Shown here: positions 26,095-35,232 of the stretch, one piece after another
How positions within the stretch are numbered: position 1 is the stretch's first letter
How the letters are laid out: each line of letters opens with the position of its first letter
Assembly: GCF_019263745.1 (NCBI RefSeq)
Contig: NZ_CP077107.1
Span: 3,162,001 to 3,226,000, forward strand
DNA: 64,000 nucleotides
Direction: 5' to 3'
Source of the DNA: Methanospirillum hungatei
GTDB taxonomy: Archaea > Halobacteriota > Methanomicrobia > Methanomicrobiales > Methanospirillaceae
The notes under the pieces: generated by a model
The model's input: only the letters and a program-made list of their open reading frames with translations
What the model was told of the DNA's origin: nothing
Database searches by the model: none
Program-made: the position numbers and the translations under genes

Positions 26095-27054
26095 TCATCT
26101 CCTGCATTGGTATACTTCAGGAAGTAATGTATAGGTTTCAGAGAGTAATTCCAAAAAAATGAGAGCGTAATATCGAAGAAAGGTAACCACTGGTGTCATA
26201 ACGAATAGAGTGATTACAGCCATTATAAGAAAAGGGATAATGGCTTCGAACAATGAATATCCGGTGGATGTAGATAGACCGGGAATAATTAGCATTACAG
26301 GAAATCCCAACAGATGCATTACCAACACAAGCATTACTCCAAGGATTATCCCTACGATTAAATCGATACTAATCTTTATCAGGAGGTAAATACCCACTTC
26401 GTCCCATCTTCCTGAAAATTCACGGAGCAGGATGGTCCAGCCCTGAATAATCCCACATAAATGCACCATCATAACCGGAACAACAAAGTCGGTTGTTATA
26501 ATGGTGAGTACCCACACCGGAAGTATCAATATCAAAAGCCCGGTAAGGGTGTATATCAGTGCAACAAAAAACATGGTCTGATTATCAGGATTCTCAATAA
26601 GAACAGGCATTGCAATTCCAATTATTGCACCAGCTGCACATAGACCGATGATGAGAATAATACTAAGATAAAAAGTCATTAGCCTTAATCCCATTCCGAT
26701 CCGCATCTTTAATGAAGGCAAAATTCGTAATGTTTCTGCAGAGAGATAATCGACAAAGATAAATTGGAAAATTGAGCTGAGTAAGGCATACACAAGCAGG
26801 ATAAAGAGTATCCCTGTCATTACCATGGAAATCCGTCCGGTTTCTTCAGTTATCACATCAGTCCCGTTAAGTGCTGAAAGATATGGAATGTCAGCATATG
26901 AATAATCCTGGGGTATCGGGCTTGTTATCCAGGCACCAATGAAAAATGAGATGATTAGGAGACGAAGGATCTGCCCTGTTTTTATGGGCCAAAAAATTTG
27001 TTTCGTATGTCGAAGAGCAGGAACAATTGCCAGGACTGCAAGGTACTCACTCAT
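26095..27054 (-). CDS. Polytopic membrane protein, Yip1/DUF7544-like
   Basis: 319 residues from ATG at 27054, which overlaps the upstream stop as ATGA. Five or six hydrophobic segments fill the protein. The N-terminal pattern (AIVPALRHTKQIFWPIKTGQILRLLIISFF) resembles archaeal proteins annotated as Yip1-like or DUF7544, in which an amphipathic segment precedes the first helix. The function is unknown. Coupling to a DNA glycosylase gene has no evident functional logic. Confidence 0.6.
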   Translation of the reverse strand: MSEYLAVLAIVPALRHTKQIFWPIKTGQILRLLIISFFIGAWITSPIPQDYSYADIPYLSALNGTDVITEETGRISMVMTGILFILLVYALLSSIFQFIFVDYLSAETLRILPSLKMRIGMGLRLMTFYLSIILIIGLCAAGAIIGIAMPVLIENPDNQTMFFVALIYTLTGLLILILPVWVLTIITTDFVVPVMMVHLCGIIQGWTILLREFSGRWDEVGIYLLIKISIDLIVGIILGVMLVLVMHLLGFPVMLIIPGLSTSTGYSLFEAIIPFLIMAVITLFVMTPVVTFLRYYALIFLELLSETYTLLPEVYQCRR

Positions 27055-27761
27055 ATTATCTCCGGAGATTGGATAGTCTGTTGGTTTTTTCCATGTATAC
27101 ATCCAGGAAGACCAGAACCTATCCGAACTGGGCAGGTATCACAGAGCGGATTTTTTTTGCAGACCTTATTTCCTAGGTTGACTATCTGAGCATGAAAATC
27201 ATTATACAAAGCGACATCCGGAGAGAGGCGATCCATGAAGTATTCCTGCATCTGTGCATAGGTTGCTGTCTGTTTAAACCATCCCTGACGTGATCCAATC
27301 CGGCGAGTATAGGCATCAACAACGAATATCGGTTTTTCAAGTGCATACAGGAGAATAGAATCAACAGTTTCAGGTCCAAATCCTGATATTGTCAAAAGTT
27401 CATCTCTAGCCCTTTCTGTTGGAATAGCCATCATCTTTGCTATCTCACCTTTACAGGAACTTAGAAACCACTCCAGGAAATTCATTATTTTATTGGCTTT
27501 TTGATTGTAGTATCTGGATGAACGGATCAAAGGAGCGATAAGTGACGGGCCAGCATTATACAATGAGTGAGGATCTAACAAATGTGCCTCAGATAATGCA
27601 CAGACTGCCTGAAAGGCACCATTCCAGGATACATTTTGGGCTAATATTGCGCCAATTATGGTTTCAAATGCCGAGTCTGACGGCCACCAGTGTTGGTGAC
27701 CATATGTATCGTGTAATACCTGGTAAAAACTAATTAGATCTGTTCCTGTCCAGTTTCTCAT
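27051..27761 (-). CDS. HhH-GPD DNA glycosylase (endonuclease III-like)
   Basis: 236 residues. The helix-hairpin-helix-GPD core is clear: FETIIGAILAQNVSWNGA, then LTISGFGPETVDSILLYAL, followed by the catalytic Asp in FVVDAYTRRIG. A C-terminal Cys cluster is present (VCKKNPLCDTCP plus a later Cys), but the spacing differs from the CX6CX2CX5C of endonuclease III, so cluster binding is uncertain. The protein fits the 3-methyladenine glycosylase III/Nth-like branch, which removes damaged bases. No lysine is obvious at the bifunctional position (QNVSWNG), which fits a monofunctional glycosylase. Confidence 0.85.
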   Translation of the reverse strand: MRNWTGTDLISFYQVLHDTYGHQHWWPSDSAFETIIGAILAQNVSWNGAFQAVCALSEAHLLDPHSLYNAGPSLIAPLIRSSRYYNQKANKIMNFLEWFLSSCKGEIAKMMAIPTERARDELLTISGFGPETVDSILLYALEKPIFVVDAYTRRIGSRQGWFKQTATYAQMQEYFMDRLSPDVALYNDFHAQIVNLGNKVCKKNPLCDTCPVRIGSGLPGCIHGKNQQTIQSPEII

Positions 27762-27857
27762 TTCAATAATTCCAATACCGTGTGAGATCTCATCTCATAA
27801 ATCTTCATTGAAAAATCAAGACACATGAATCTTATGGTTTTAAAACAAGTATAATGC

Positions 27858-28439
27858 ATGAGAGGGCGATTGCATCATCTTCTTGTGTATACCGGAATAT
27901 GTATTCTCTTTCTGATTCCCCTGTTTATCATATCAGGTCAGGAAACGAGTTGGAGTTTGTATACGCTCTTACGGATTGCTGCCCTTTGGGGATTTATATC
28001 ACTGTCAATAGGAATAATCCTGAATCTTTTGAAAAGAAAGGTCAAATCGCATTTAGGGAAACCATTTTTAAAAATTCATCATTACTTTGTGATTGCCGGT
28101 CTTGTATTTGTAACAATGCACCCGGTTTTGTTTGCATACATTGCCCATGACTTCCGGGTATTCATTCCAGATATCTCTTCCTGGGATTCTTTTTTTGCTA
28201 CAGGAGGAAGAACCGCAATTCTATTATTTTATGCAGCTTTTCTTGCCGGTCTTTTTCGAATGACAATCAAAAAACAGTGGAAATATATCCATATGCTGGT
28301 TTATCCGGCGATAATCATCGCAGCAATTCATGCCATTTTCATGGGCCAGTCTATGGCAAACCCGGTCATTTTCTTTTTGATTATCTGTTTAACCATCGTT
28401 GTCTGTATAACCTTTGTTTATGTCAGGATTAAAGGATAG
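27858..28439 (+). CDS. Ferric reductase-like transmembrane haem protein
   Basis: 193 residues with about five or six transmembrane helices. Histidines at the right membrane depths (LKIHHYFVIAG, VTMHPVLFAY, WKYIHMLVYPA and AAIHAIF) match the bis-His haem b sites of the ferric reductase-like/MsrQ fold. It has no FAD or NAD domain, so it would need a partner for electron supply. No partner gene is adjacent. The redox role is inferred from the fold only. Confidence 0.7.
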   Translation: MRGRLHHLLVYTGICILFLIPLFIISGQETSWSLYTLLRIAALWGFISLSIGIILNLLKRKVKSHLGKPFLKIHHYFVIAGLVFVTMHPVLFAYIAHDFRVFIPDISSWDSFFATGGRTAILLFYAAFLAGLFRMTIKKQWKYIHMLVYPAIIIAAIHAIFMGQSMANPVIFFLIICLTIVVCITFVYVRIKG

Positions 28440-28528
28440 TTCGATTTTTTTCAGAAATGGATAAATCCGGGCAGGCCACCTAGGATCATGTGATAAATCC
28501 TATTGCTAACAGGGTTTAATATTCTTTT

Positions 28529-29644
28529 ATGAAAATTTCTGAATTTCAACTTGAACGTTATCTTGCACTCCATGAATTTTCAGCTCCATTTCTTCTTTGT
28601 ACATCAGATAGTGAAACGATGACAATTCGAGAACTATTATCACTTAAACCTGGAGCGGATGAAGAATTTCATAATCTTGGGCTTGGTTATACCGAGTCAC
28701 AAGGAAATCCTGCACTCCGGAAGGAGATAGCAAACCTCTATACCTCCCTCAATTCTGACCAGATTGTTGTCTCTGCAGGAGCTGAAGAAGCAATTTTCCT
28801 TCTTATGAATATTCTTCTCTCTCCCGGTGATCATGTCATTGTCCAGGCCCCGGCATATCAGTCATTGTATGAAGTTGCAAATGCAATTGGTTGTGCGGTA
28901 TCGCGATGGGAATTAAAAGAGAACGGTTCAGGGTGGGTATCTGACATTGAAGAGTTAAAAAGACTCATCCGACCTGATACGAAAGCAATTGTTGTAAACT
29001 CTCCGCATAATCCAACAGGACATCTCTTTACTCATGGCGAGTGGAATGATCTGAATAAGATCATACGCGAGACTTCAATCCGGCTCATATCAGATGAAGT
29101 ATATCGTGGACTTGAGCACGCCAGAGAAGTTCAGCTTTCAGCAGCAGCAGATGAGCACCCGAGGAACATTTCCATTGGTGTTATGTCCAAGGCATTTGGT
29201 CTTGCAGGGCTTCGAATCGGGTGGATTGCAACCCATGACAAGGAGGTTGTCAGACGGTTTCTGGCGATGAAAGATTATACTACGATTTGTTCATCTGCAC
29301 CATCAGAATTTCTTGCAACACTTGCTCTTCAAAATAAAGATGTAATTCTGCAAAAAAACCTCGCAATAGTGCATCAGAACCTACACCTTCTCTCAGACTT
29401 TTTTAAAAAATTTTCACATGTAATGACCTGGTCAGCTCCGATTGCAGGATCTACACCCTTTCCACGGATTATTAATGGTATGTCTGCACAAAAATTCTGT
29501 GATGAAGTCAGAGAGATTATTGGGGTGCTGCTTTTACCCGGTTCCGTATTCGGTGTGGATGGTTCATATGTCAGGTTTGGATATGGCAGGTCAGATATGC
29601 ACCAGTCATTAAACAAACTGGTTCAGTATCTCCAAGAGAAATGA
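28529..29644 (+). CDS. PLP-dependent aminotransferase, class I/II
   Basis: 371 residues. Fold-type I motifs: VNSPHNPTGHLF, ISDEVYRGLE, and the PLP lysine in VMSKAFGLAGLRIGW; the C-terminal FGYGRS contains the carboxylate-binding Arg. The substrate is not predictable; several such enzymes in methanogens act on aromatic or branched amino acids. It stands alone between unrelated genes. Confidence 0.85.
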   Translation: MKISEFQLERYLALHEFSAPFLLCTSDSETMTIRELLSLKPGADEEFHNLGLGYTESQGNPALRKEIANLYTSLNSDQIVVSAGAEEAIFLLMNILLSPGDHVIVQAPAYQSLYEVANAIGCAVSRWELKENGSGWVSDIEELKRLIRPDTKAIVVNSPHNPTGHLFTHGEWNDLNKIIRETSIRLISDEVYRGLEHAREVQLSAAADEHPRNISIGVMSKAFGLAGLRIGWIATHDKEVVRRFLAMKDYTTICSSAPSEFLATLALQNKDVILQKNLAIVHQNLHLLSDFFKKFSHVMTWSAPIAGSTPFPRIINGMSAQKFCDEVREIIGVLLLPGSVFGVDGSYVRFGYGRSDMHQSLNKLVQYLQEK

Positions 29645-29722
29645 TAACAATTGGTGTAGTTTGCCATTCGGTATTATTTAATGCAACCGATAGCAAACAA
29701 ACATGATAAGATAGGTACCTTC

Positions 29723-30370
29723 ATGCCCCCACATGTTCTTATCGTTGATGATGAACCCGCTTTAAATGAGTTATTTGTAATTGGTCTCAATAAATACGGG
29801 TTTAAAACCGAAGGTGTTCTTGGAGGGCAGGAGTGTCTTGAACTCTTAAACACTGAATACCGGCCTGACCTTATTCTTCTCGATATGATGATGGAACCAA
29901 TGGATGGGTGGGAGACACTAAACCGGTTGAAAAGAATTCAGGACGTTAAAAATATCCCGGTCATAATGCAAACCGGTAAAAACCTTACCTACCGGGAAGC
30001 AGAACAATACTCCTATTGCATCGAAGATTATGTGATGAAACCCATCACTCCAAAACGATGTATTGATCATATAACAAATGCTTTGGATAAAGTTCAGAAG
30101 ATTGAAGAGATAATACTGCAGGGTCTTCGTGCAGGATACCCGGAAGAGAAGATACGGCGACTGGCAACAATATATCGGATCATCTATGTTGCAAGAAAAC
30201 TTCAGAGTATTCTTGAAGAACGGTATGGACATCATAACCCGGCTGAAGAGAGTGAAACGTATGGTCCAGAGGATTATGCAAAATTTCTACTTAAACTGCA
30301 GCAGGAGTATGATGATTTACAAAAAGATATTAATTTCACTTTGTTCGGCACCAATCTGAAAAATATGTGA
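29723..30370 (+). CDS. Response regulator with a helical output domain
   Basis: About 215 residues from ATG at 29723 (MPPHVLIVDDEPA), with a GGT-type ribosome site nearby; ATG at 29681 would add 14 residues. The receiver domain is complete: acidic pair VDDE, phospho-acceptor Asp in LILLDMMMEPMDGW, Thr/Lys in MQTGKN and YVMKPITP. After residue 120 comes a helical region of about 90 residues with no known DNA-binding motif. No histidine kinase is adjacent. The output domain may bind another protein. Confidence 0.83.
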   Translation: MPPHVLIVDDEPALNELFVIGLNKYGFKTEGVLGGQECLELLNTEYRPDLILLDMMMEPMDGWETLNRLKRIQDVKNIPVIMQTGKNLTYREAEQYSYCIEDYVMKPITPKRCIDHITNALDKVQKIEEIILQGLRAGYPEEKIRRLATIYRIIYVARKLQSILEERYGHHNPAEESETYGPEDYAKFLLKLQQEYDDLQKDINFTLFGTNLKNM

Positions 30371-30371
30371 A

Positions 30372-32438
30372 TTATCCTTCTTCATCACCATTCCCGTCAA
30401 CAACACATGAGCTGATGATTGATCCTACCGCTCTGAAAGCATCCTGTAGATCCTGATAATTAGGTATGTGTGCTTCTCCAAGCATATCAATGGCAGATTT
30501 CATCGAATCACCTCCAAGAAGACATCCTACAACCATCGAACGTGTGAACCGGGATAAGCGAATCATTTCATGTGCCAGGTTTTTTGGATCCATTAATGCA
30601 ACCGGTGCAGTGATAACAAAGGCAATGTCCCAGAAATTCTGATATTTTATCAGGATATCAAATACACGGGCAAACCTGGAAGCATTGCTATCTCCGAGGA
30701 GATCTACCGGATTTTTATGTGACCAGAGATCGGGAAGAAGTTTATTGAGTTCATCATAGACAGCATCCGGTAAGTTAATCATTTCAAGACCATATTTTTC
30801 TGCATAATCCGATGCAAGAACACCGAAACCACCGGCGTTTGTCAATATGATGGTTCGTTTTCCACGGGGATACCCTTCAGAAACAACCAGTCGTGCAATA
30901 TCAAATGCCTCGTTTAAAGAAAATGCTGGAATAACACCTGCCTGTCTGAATGCAGCGATATATGTCTCAAAACTTCCGGCAAGGGATCCGGTATGTGAGG
31001 ATGCTGCTTCACGTCCTCTGACCGAAGAACCGGATTTTAAGGCTATGACTGGTTTTCTCCCTCTCATTGTCGCAGCATATTTTAGAAAATCTCTCCCATC
31101 CCGGATCTCTTCTACGTACAGAATTATGGCATAAGTTGTGGGATCCTGGTCTAATACCTGCAAATACTCCACAAATCCCATGTCACTCTGGTTACCTACA
31201 CTAATGACCGATGAAAAACCAATTCGACGGGAGATTGACCAGTCAAGAACAGTGGTAATGATCGCGCCACTTTGAGATATGAATCCTATCTGACCAGAAA
31301 GAGGGGACTGAACATCAAAAGTTGCATTGAGTTCAAGAGGAGGAATAATAATTCCCAGACAATTCGGACCAATTATCCTGATTCCTGTCTCCCGTGCTAT
31401 TTTGAGGAGTTCATTCTCGATCTTTTTCCCTTCTTCGCCTGTCTCTCGAAAACCGGCGGTTAGAATCACAGCAACCTTCACTCCCCGGCTCCCGGCTTCT
31501 TTTATAATTTCTGGAACTTTTGGTGCAGGTATAGCAATGACTATCATCTCAACCTGATCCGGAATGTCTGAAAGAGATTTGAATACAGGAACTCCGAGGA
31601 TGTCTTCAGCTTGTGGATTGACCGGATATAATTTCCCTTTAAAATTCAGGAGGTTTCGAAAGACTGCATACCCGACTTTTCCAGGATTGCGGGAAGCACC
31701 TACTACTGCAATAGAGGAAGGATGGAGAATGTCTGGGACAGGTGGTAGCTCTTGACGCACTGGGACAATTTCCGGTTCTCCGGTCCTGACATAGATTCGT
31801 GCATCAACAGCATATGACCCGTTTTCATAGAGGATGACCGGATTAATATCAAATTCTACTATATGTTCGTCTTCAAAGAACATCGTTCCGGCTTTCTGGA
31901 GCAGGGTGACAAGGGCATCTTCATCAAGTGGTTTTCTCCCTCTAAATCCGGTTATGAGTTTATATCCACTCATTTCCCGGATCATCTCACGATATTCATC
32001 TAAGGATACAGGAAGAACCCGCATGGAAAAATCATGGAGCAATTCGACCAGGATTCCACCCATTCCAACGGTGATAATTTTACCGAATGATGGATCAATC
32101 CTCCCCCCTATTAAGAACTCAGTTCCCTGAGGGATCTCTTTCACTACCATATACCCTCGAATATCAGCATCTGGGATGGTTGTGGTAACACGGGAATCCA
32201 TCTGCACAAGCGCGGTATTGATAGCATCAGGACAGGTGAGATTTAAAGCAACTCCACCAGCATCTGATTTATGAATTACCTGGGGAGATACAACCTTTAT
32301 AACAACAGGATATCCGATTTTCTCCGCTGCTGTAAGCACTTCTTCATGCGAAGTGACAAAAAGATAATCTGGAACAGGAATTTCATGCCTGCTCAGAATC
32401 TGGTACCCTTCAAATTCAGGGAGGAGTATTTTCTCCAT
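30372..32438 (-). CDS. ADP-forming acetyl/acyl-CoA synthetase, beta-alpha fusion
   Basis: 688 residues. The N-terminal ATP-grasp (beta) part runs to about residue 225 (IGYPVVIKVVSPQVIHKSDAGG). A CoA-binding Rossmann domain (SSIAVVGASRNPGKVGYAV) follows, then succinyl-CoA ligase-like domains with the phospho-histidine loop ASSHTGSLAG. It interconverts acyl-CoA, ADP and Pi with acid, ATP and CoA; acetate is the obvious substrate in a methanogen. The domain order is beta then alpha, the reverse of the common alpha-beta fusion. Confidence 0.9.
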   Translation of the reverse strand: MEKILLPEFEGYQILSRHEIPVPDYLFVTSHEEVLTAAEKIGYPVVIKVVSPQVIHKSDAGGVALNLTCPDAINTALVQMDSRVTTTIPDADIRGYMVVKEIPQGTEFLIGGRIDPSFGKIITVGMGGILVELLHDFSMRVLPVSLDEYREMIREMSGYKLITGFRGRKPLDEDALVTLLQKAGTMFFEDEHIVEFDINPVILYENGSYAVDARIYVRTGEPEIVPVRQELPPVPDILHPSSIAVVGASRNPGKVGYAVFRNLLNFKGKLYPVNPQAEDILGVPVFKSLSDIPDQVEMIVIAIPAPKVPEIIKEAGSRGVKVAVILTAGFRETGEEGKKIENELLKIARETGIRIIGPNCLGIIIPPLELNATFDVQSPLSGQIGFISQSGAIITTVLDWSISRRIGFSSVISVGNQSDMGFVEYLQVLDQDPTTYAIILYVEEIRDGRDFLKYAATMRGRKPVIALKSGSSVRGREAASSHTGSLAGSFETYIAAFRQAGVIPAFSLNEAFDIARLVVSEGYPRGKRTIILTNAGGFGVLASDYAEKYGLEMINLPDAVYDELNKLLPDLWSHKNPVDLLGDSNASRFARVFDILIKYQNFWDIAFVITAPVALMDPKNLAHEMIRLSRFTRSMVVGCLLGGDSMKSAIDMLGEAHIPNYQDLQDAFRAVGSIISSCVVDGNGDEEG

Positions 32439-32488
32439 GGTTCTTCCTGAAGGTGAGTATAGAATACGAATAAGATAAGGGTTATCTC

Positions 32489-32845
32489 TTAGAGATTCTG
32501 AAGAAGTGCCTGAAATATACCTTTCCGTAAGAGCTCTTTTGTGACTTCACCGGGTTCAAGTTTTACAATTTCTGCCAGTGGATGGCCATTAATCAAGAAT
32601 GCTGATGAATTTTCCGGAATGTCTGCTCCAAATGTATTGTTGATATAGGTCAGTTCCACGCCTGAAACGATGAGTTCACTGGCGAGATCATTGATGACCG
32701 TAGTAATCACATCCGGATCTTCAGGTGTCTCTCCTTTATGCTTCCATTCTACCCGGAGGGATATTTTTTCAATCGTATCTCCTCCACAACCAGGACAGCT
32801 TCCGCATTTATCCGGTGTACATCCGGAACCAAATGTATCAGTCAT
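32489..32845 (-). CDS. DUF2703-like protein with Cys-rich N-terminus
   Basis: 118 residues. An N-terminal Cys cluster (GCTPDKCGSCPGCGG) is followed by a compact domain (ISLRVEWKHKG, VELTYINNTFGADI, NSSAFLINGHPLAEIV) that resembles DUF2703, a thioredoxin-fold-like family. The Cys pairs could bind metal or take part in thiol exchange. It lies 50 bp upstream of the acyl-CoA synthetase on the same strand. Confidence 0.6.
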   Translation of the reverse strand: MTDTFGSGCTPDKCGSCPGCGGDTIEKISLRVEWKHKGETPEDPDVITTVINDLASELIVSGVELTYINNTFGADIPENSSAFLINGHPLAEIVKLEPGEVTKELLRKGIFQALLQNL

Positions 32846-33337
32846 GTGTATACCTCATCAATCAGGTGCCCGGAATGGGCTATGAATGATTCTATATATT
32901 TGTCATATCAGGTCAAGAGTATTCGTCTACATGACTCTGGTAAAAACTGAAAAGGAGAGAATAACATGATAGAGTATAAGGTGGTGATATTTTGTGCAGC
33001 ACTGGTTCCGGAGCAAATCGTATCAGGTGGGATATAGTGGCATGTGGGGGGTTTGGGGGACTTATGTTTCGTTGAGATGCTCCGGCACATTCCTGCACAC
33101 CTACCTAGTCAGAATGAGGGTTTAAGAGGTTATGGTAAACAGGGTGAAAGTGAAAAATGGGTTTTGTCCTGTTTCTAATTAATGGGAATTCGCCAATATT
33201 TTTTGAAAATATTATATTTAAGGTCAAATTAATAAATCCCTTCACTTTCGCAAAACCACATATTCTGACTACTTCCTTTTGATAATAAGGCTCAAGTCTG
33301 ATGCCTGACTATTCATGTGTCATACACTCTGGATCAG
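32846..33337. other. Intergenic region of about 490 bp before dinB
   Basis: Little can be assigned. A 23-codon reading frame with a strong ribosome site starts at 32966. A perfect AT-rich hairpin (AATATTTT/AAAATATT, 33195-33213) lies 124 bp before dinB. The motif GAAAGTGAA (33146) recurs inverted as TTCACTTTC near 33242. G-rich runs occur at 33046-33060. No tRNA, riboswitch or transposon remnant was recognised. Confidence 0.4.
32966..33037 (+). CDS. Possible 23-residue peptide gene
   Basis: ATG at 32966 follows AGGAG by about seven bases, a ribosome site better than most in this window. The peptide begins MIEYKVVIFCAALVPEQ and ends SGGI. It is too short to judge by composition and could be a remnant of a larger gene or chance. 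Confidence 0.2.
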   Translation: MIEYKVVIFCAALVPEQIVSGGI

Positions 33338-34426
33338 ATGGAAGAATTCATTATTGTTCATCTAGATATGGACTCATTTTATGCTTCTGTTGAGATTAGG
33401 AATAATCCGAATTTAGCTGGTCTTCCTGTTGTCATTGGAGCAGATCCCATGCTGGGGAAGGGGCGGGGTGTTGTCAGCACGTGTTCATATGAAGCACGGG
33501 CATATGGTCTTCATTCAGGGATGCCCATATCACGTGCATACCAGTTATGCCCTCAAGCGGTTTTTATCCCTCCCTCAATGGACGTTTATGCTCAGGTTTC
33601 AGCACGAATCATGTCTATTGTGCAAAATATTGCCGGTGAAATAGAACAGGTCTCGATAGATGAGGCGTATCTGGATCTTACTTCCTGTGTAACATACGAA
33701 CAAGCAGCTCATGTGGCGACCGCGATAAAACAAGCAATCAGGCAGCAGGAGGGTCTGACTTGTTCGGTTGGCATCGCTCCTTCCCGAATATATGCAAAAA
33801 TGGCGTCTGAGCTGCATAAACCGGATGGTATGACAATCGTCTCACCTACAGATTTGCTTCCCTTTTTAATTCATCTTCCTGCAGGTGCAATTCCAGGTAT
33901 TGGAAAAAAATCTGAACTAGCATTAACAGATGCCGGAATACATACTATCGGCGATATTGCTACAACAAATATTCAGGTACTCCAAGACATCTTTGGATCT
34001 CATGCAGTCCGATTGTATCAGATTGCGCAAGGTCTTGATCGGGAAGGTCTCCGTAATTCAGGTAAAAGGAAATCGATAAGTCGTGAGCATACATTTCTTG
34101 AAGACACATCAGATCCTGATACGATCCTCTGCTCCATGCAAACGATGATATATTCTCTTCAGGGAGAACTTGAGGAACGAAATATTTATTCGCGCACCAT
34201 TGGGATCAGGATTCGATATCCGGGTTTTATTACGCGGACAAAGTCGGTCACATTCATGCAACCTACCCGGGATATCAGGATCATAGAAAAAGCCGTATAT
34301 GGTTTATTTACTGATATGTGGGATACGAAACCAGTACGGCTTATCGGTGTCAGATGTTTTGGACTTGTATATCCTGACCCTGTTCAGAGAACTCTGTTTG
34401 ACTTTAAACAAAGCGAAATATCCTGA
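33338..34426 (+). CDS. dinB: DNA polymerase IV (Y family)
   Basis: 362 residues from ATG at 33338; GTG at 33317 would add seven. Catalytic motifs: VHLDMDSFYASVE at the N-terminus and EQVSIDEAYLDLT near residue 100, with STCSYEARAYGLHSGMP between. The thumb and little-finger regions follow. It copies past damaged bases. The C-terminus QRTLFDF looks like a PCNA-interacting motif (Q-x-x-L-x-x-F), and the clamp gene is in this window. Confidence 0.95.
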   Translation: MEEFIIVHLDMDSFYASVEIRNNPNLAGLPVVIGADPMLGKGRGVVSTCSYEARAYGLHSGMPISRAYQLCPQAVFIPPSMDVYAQVSARIMSIVQNIAGEIEQVSIDEAYLDLTSCVTYEQAAHVATAIKQAIRQQEGLTCSVGIAPSRIYAKMASELHKPDGMTIVSPTDLLPFLIHLPAGAIPGIGKKSELALTDAGIHTIGDIATTNIQVLQDIFGSHAVRLYQIAQGLDREGLRNSGKRKSISREHTFLEDTSDPDTILCSMQTMIYSLQGELEERNIYSRTIGIRIRYPGFITRTKSVTFMQPTRDIRIIEKAVYGLFTDMWDTKPVRLIGVRCFGLVYPDPVQRTLFDFKQSEIS

Positions 34427-34542
34427 AAAGCGGATATTCTTCAGTGATAATCAGATCTTACAAAGATCGTAGGTCAATTATCCACGATGAAATGGACATT
34501 ATAACACAAGGATTGATAAATTCACGGGAGAAAAATACTAGT

Positions 34543-34845
34543 ATGGGAGAATCGGGGGGACATTTTGAAAATGGAAGATGGGTTGAAAATACTCCAGAGG
34601 AGCAAGTTCCATCTGAACCACAAGAAAATATTGAGGTCAGGCTCCGTTCAGCAGCAGGGCTCATTGGTCGGGGGATAGATGAATTGCTGTCTGCAGGAAG
34701 TGACCTGATCTCAAGCCAGGAAGGGCGGCAACACCTGGGGCGAAAATTGGATCAGATTACCGGAGATGTAGTTCAGGTATGTGAAGAGATCCGGCGTGAG
34801 GGTATAGAGTTTATTAACCAGGCGCGAGATCGTATAATTAAGTGA
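34543..34845 (+). CDS. Small soluble protein of unknown function
   Basis: 100 residues from ATG at 34543 (MGESGGHFENGRWVENT); earlier in-frame Met codons look less likely because a GGGAG lies 12 bases before this one. After a polar N-terminus come two amphipathic helices (VRLRSAAGLIGRGIDELLSAG and a C-terminal QVCEEIRREGIEFINQA, each split here for length). No known family. It is similar in style to small methanogen proteins of unknown role. Confidence 0.5.
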   Translation: MGESGGHFENGRWVENTPEEQVPSEPQENIEVRLRSAAGLIGRGIDELLSAGSDLISSQEGRQHLGRKLDQITGDVVQVCEEIRREGIEFINQARDRIIK

Positions 34846-34904
34846 CGATCTTAAAAGATACAGAATATAAGCGCATTTCATTTTCTGGATAGTCGGAACA
34901 ATAT

Positions 34905-35147
34905 ATGCCCAAATGGCTTGATGTCGGAACCCAGGTAATTAATCTTGATTACATTTCAAAATTCCTGGTTGTCGAAGTGACGAAGGAGCGAAAGGGCCAG
35001 GTTATCGTTGAAAAAGCGATTCTTCGGGCTCATTTGAAAGATGGCGAGCAAGTAAATATTGCAGCATTTAAAAATAAGCTGGACGCCATGACCTGGATAC
35101 GTACACGGCTTCGTAACAGTGAAGAAAAGGTCATTCAAGTCAGATAA
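34905..35147 (+). CDS. Small conserved-looking protein
   Basis: 80 residues, basic, predicted beta-rich at the start (WLDVGTQVINLDYISKFLVV) and helical at the end (LDAMTWIRTRL). I do not recognise a family. It has no signal or membrane segment. It lies 60 bp after the previous small gene and 85 bp before the aldolase. Confidence 0.5.
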   Translation: MPKWLDVGTQVINLDYISKFLVVEVTKERKGQVIVEKAILRAHLKDGEQVNIAAFKNKLDAMTWIRTRLRNSEEKVIQVR

Positions 35148-35232
35148 CCACAATCTCCTCTTTCTTCTTTTCTATCCGACCCTTTGAGTTTCTGAAGGAA
35201 TGTTTATCTGTCCAAAAAGTGAGAGAAATGGC

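Noticed and set aside
33146-33260. Inverted GAAAGTGAA and GGTTTTG motifs before dinB
   Set aside because: The two pairs are in an order that cannot fold into one hairpin, so they are probably chance matches.
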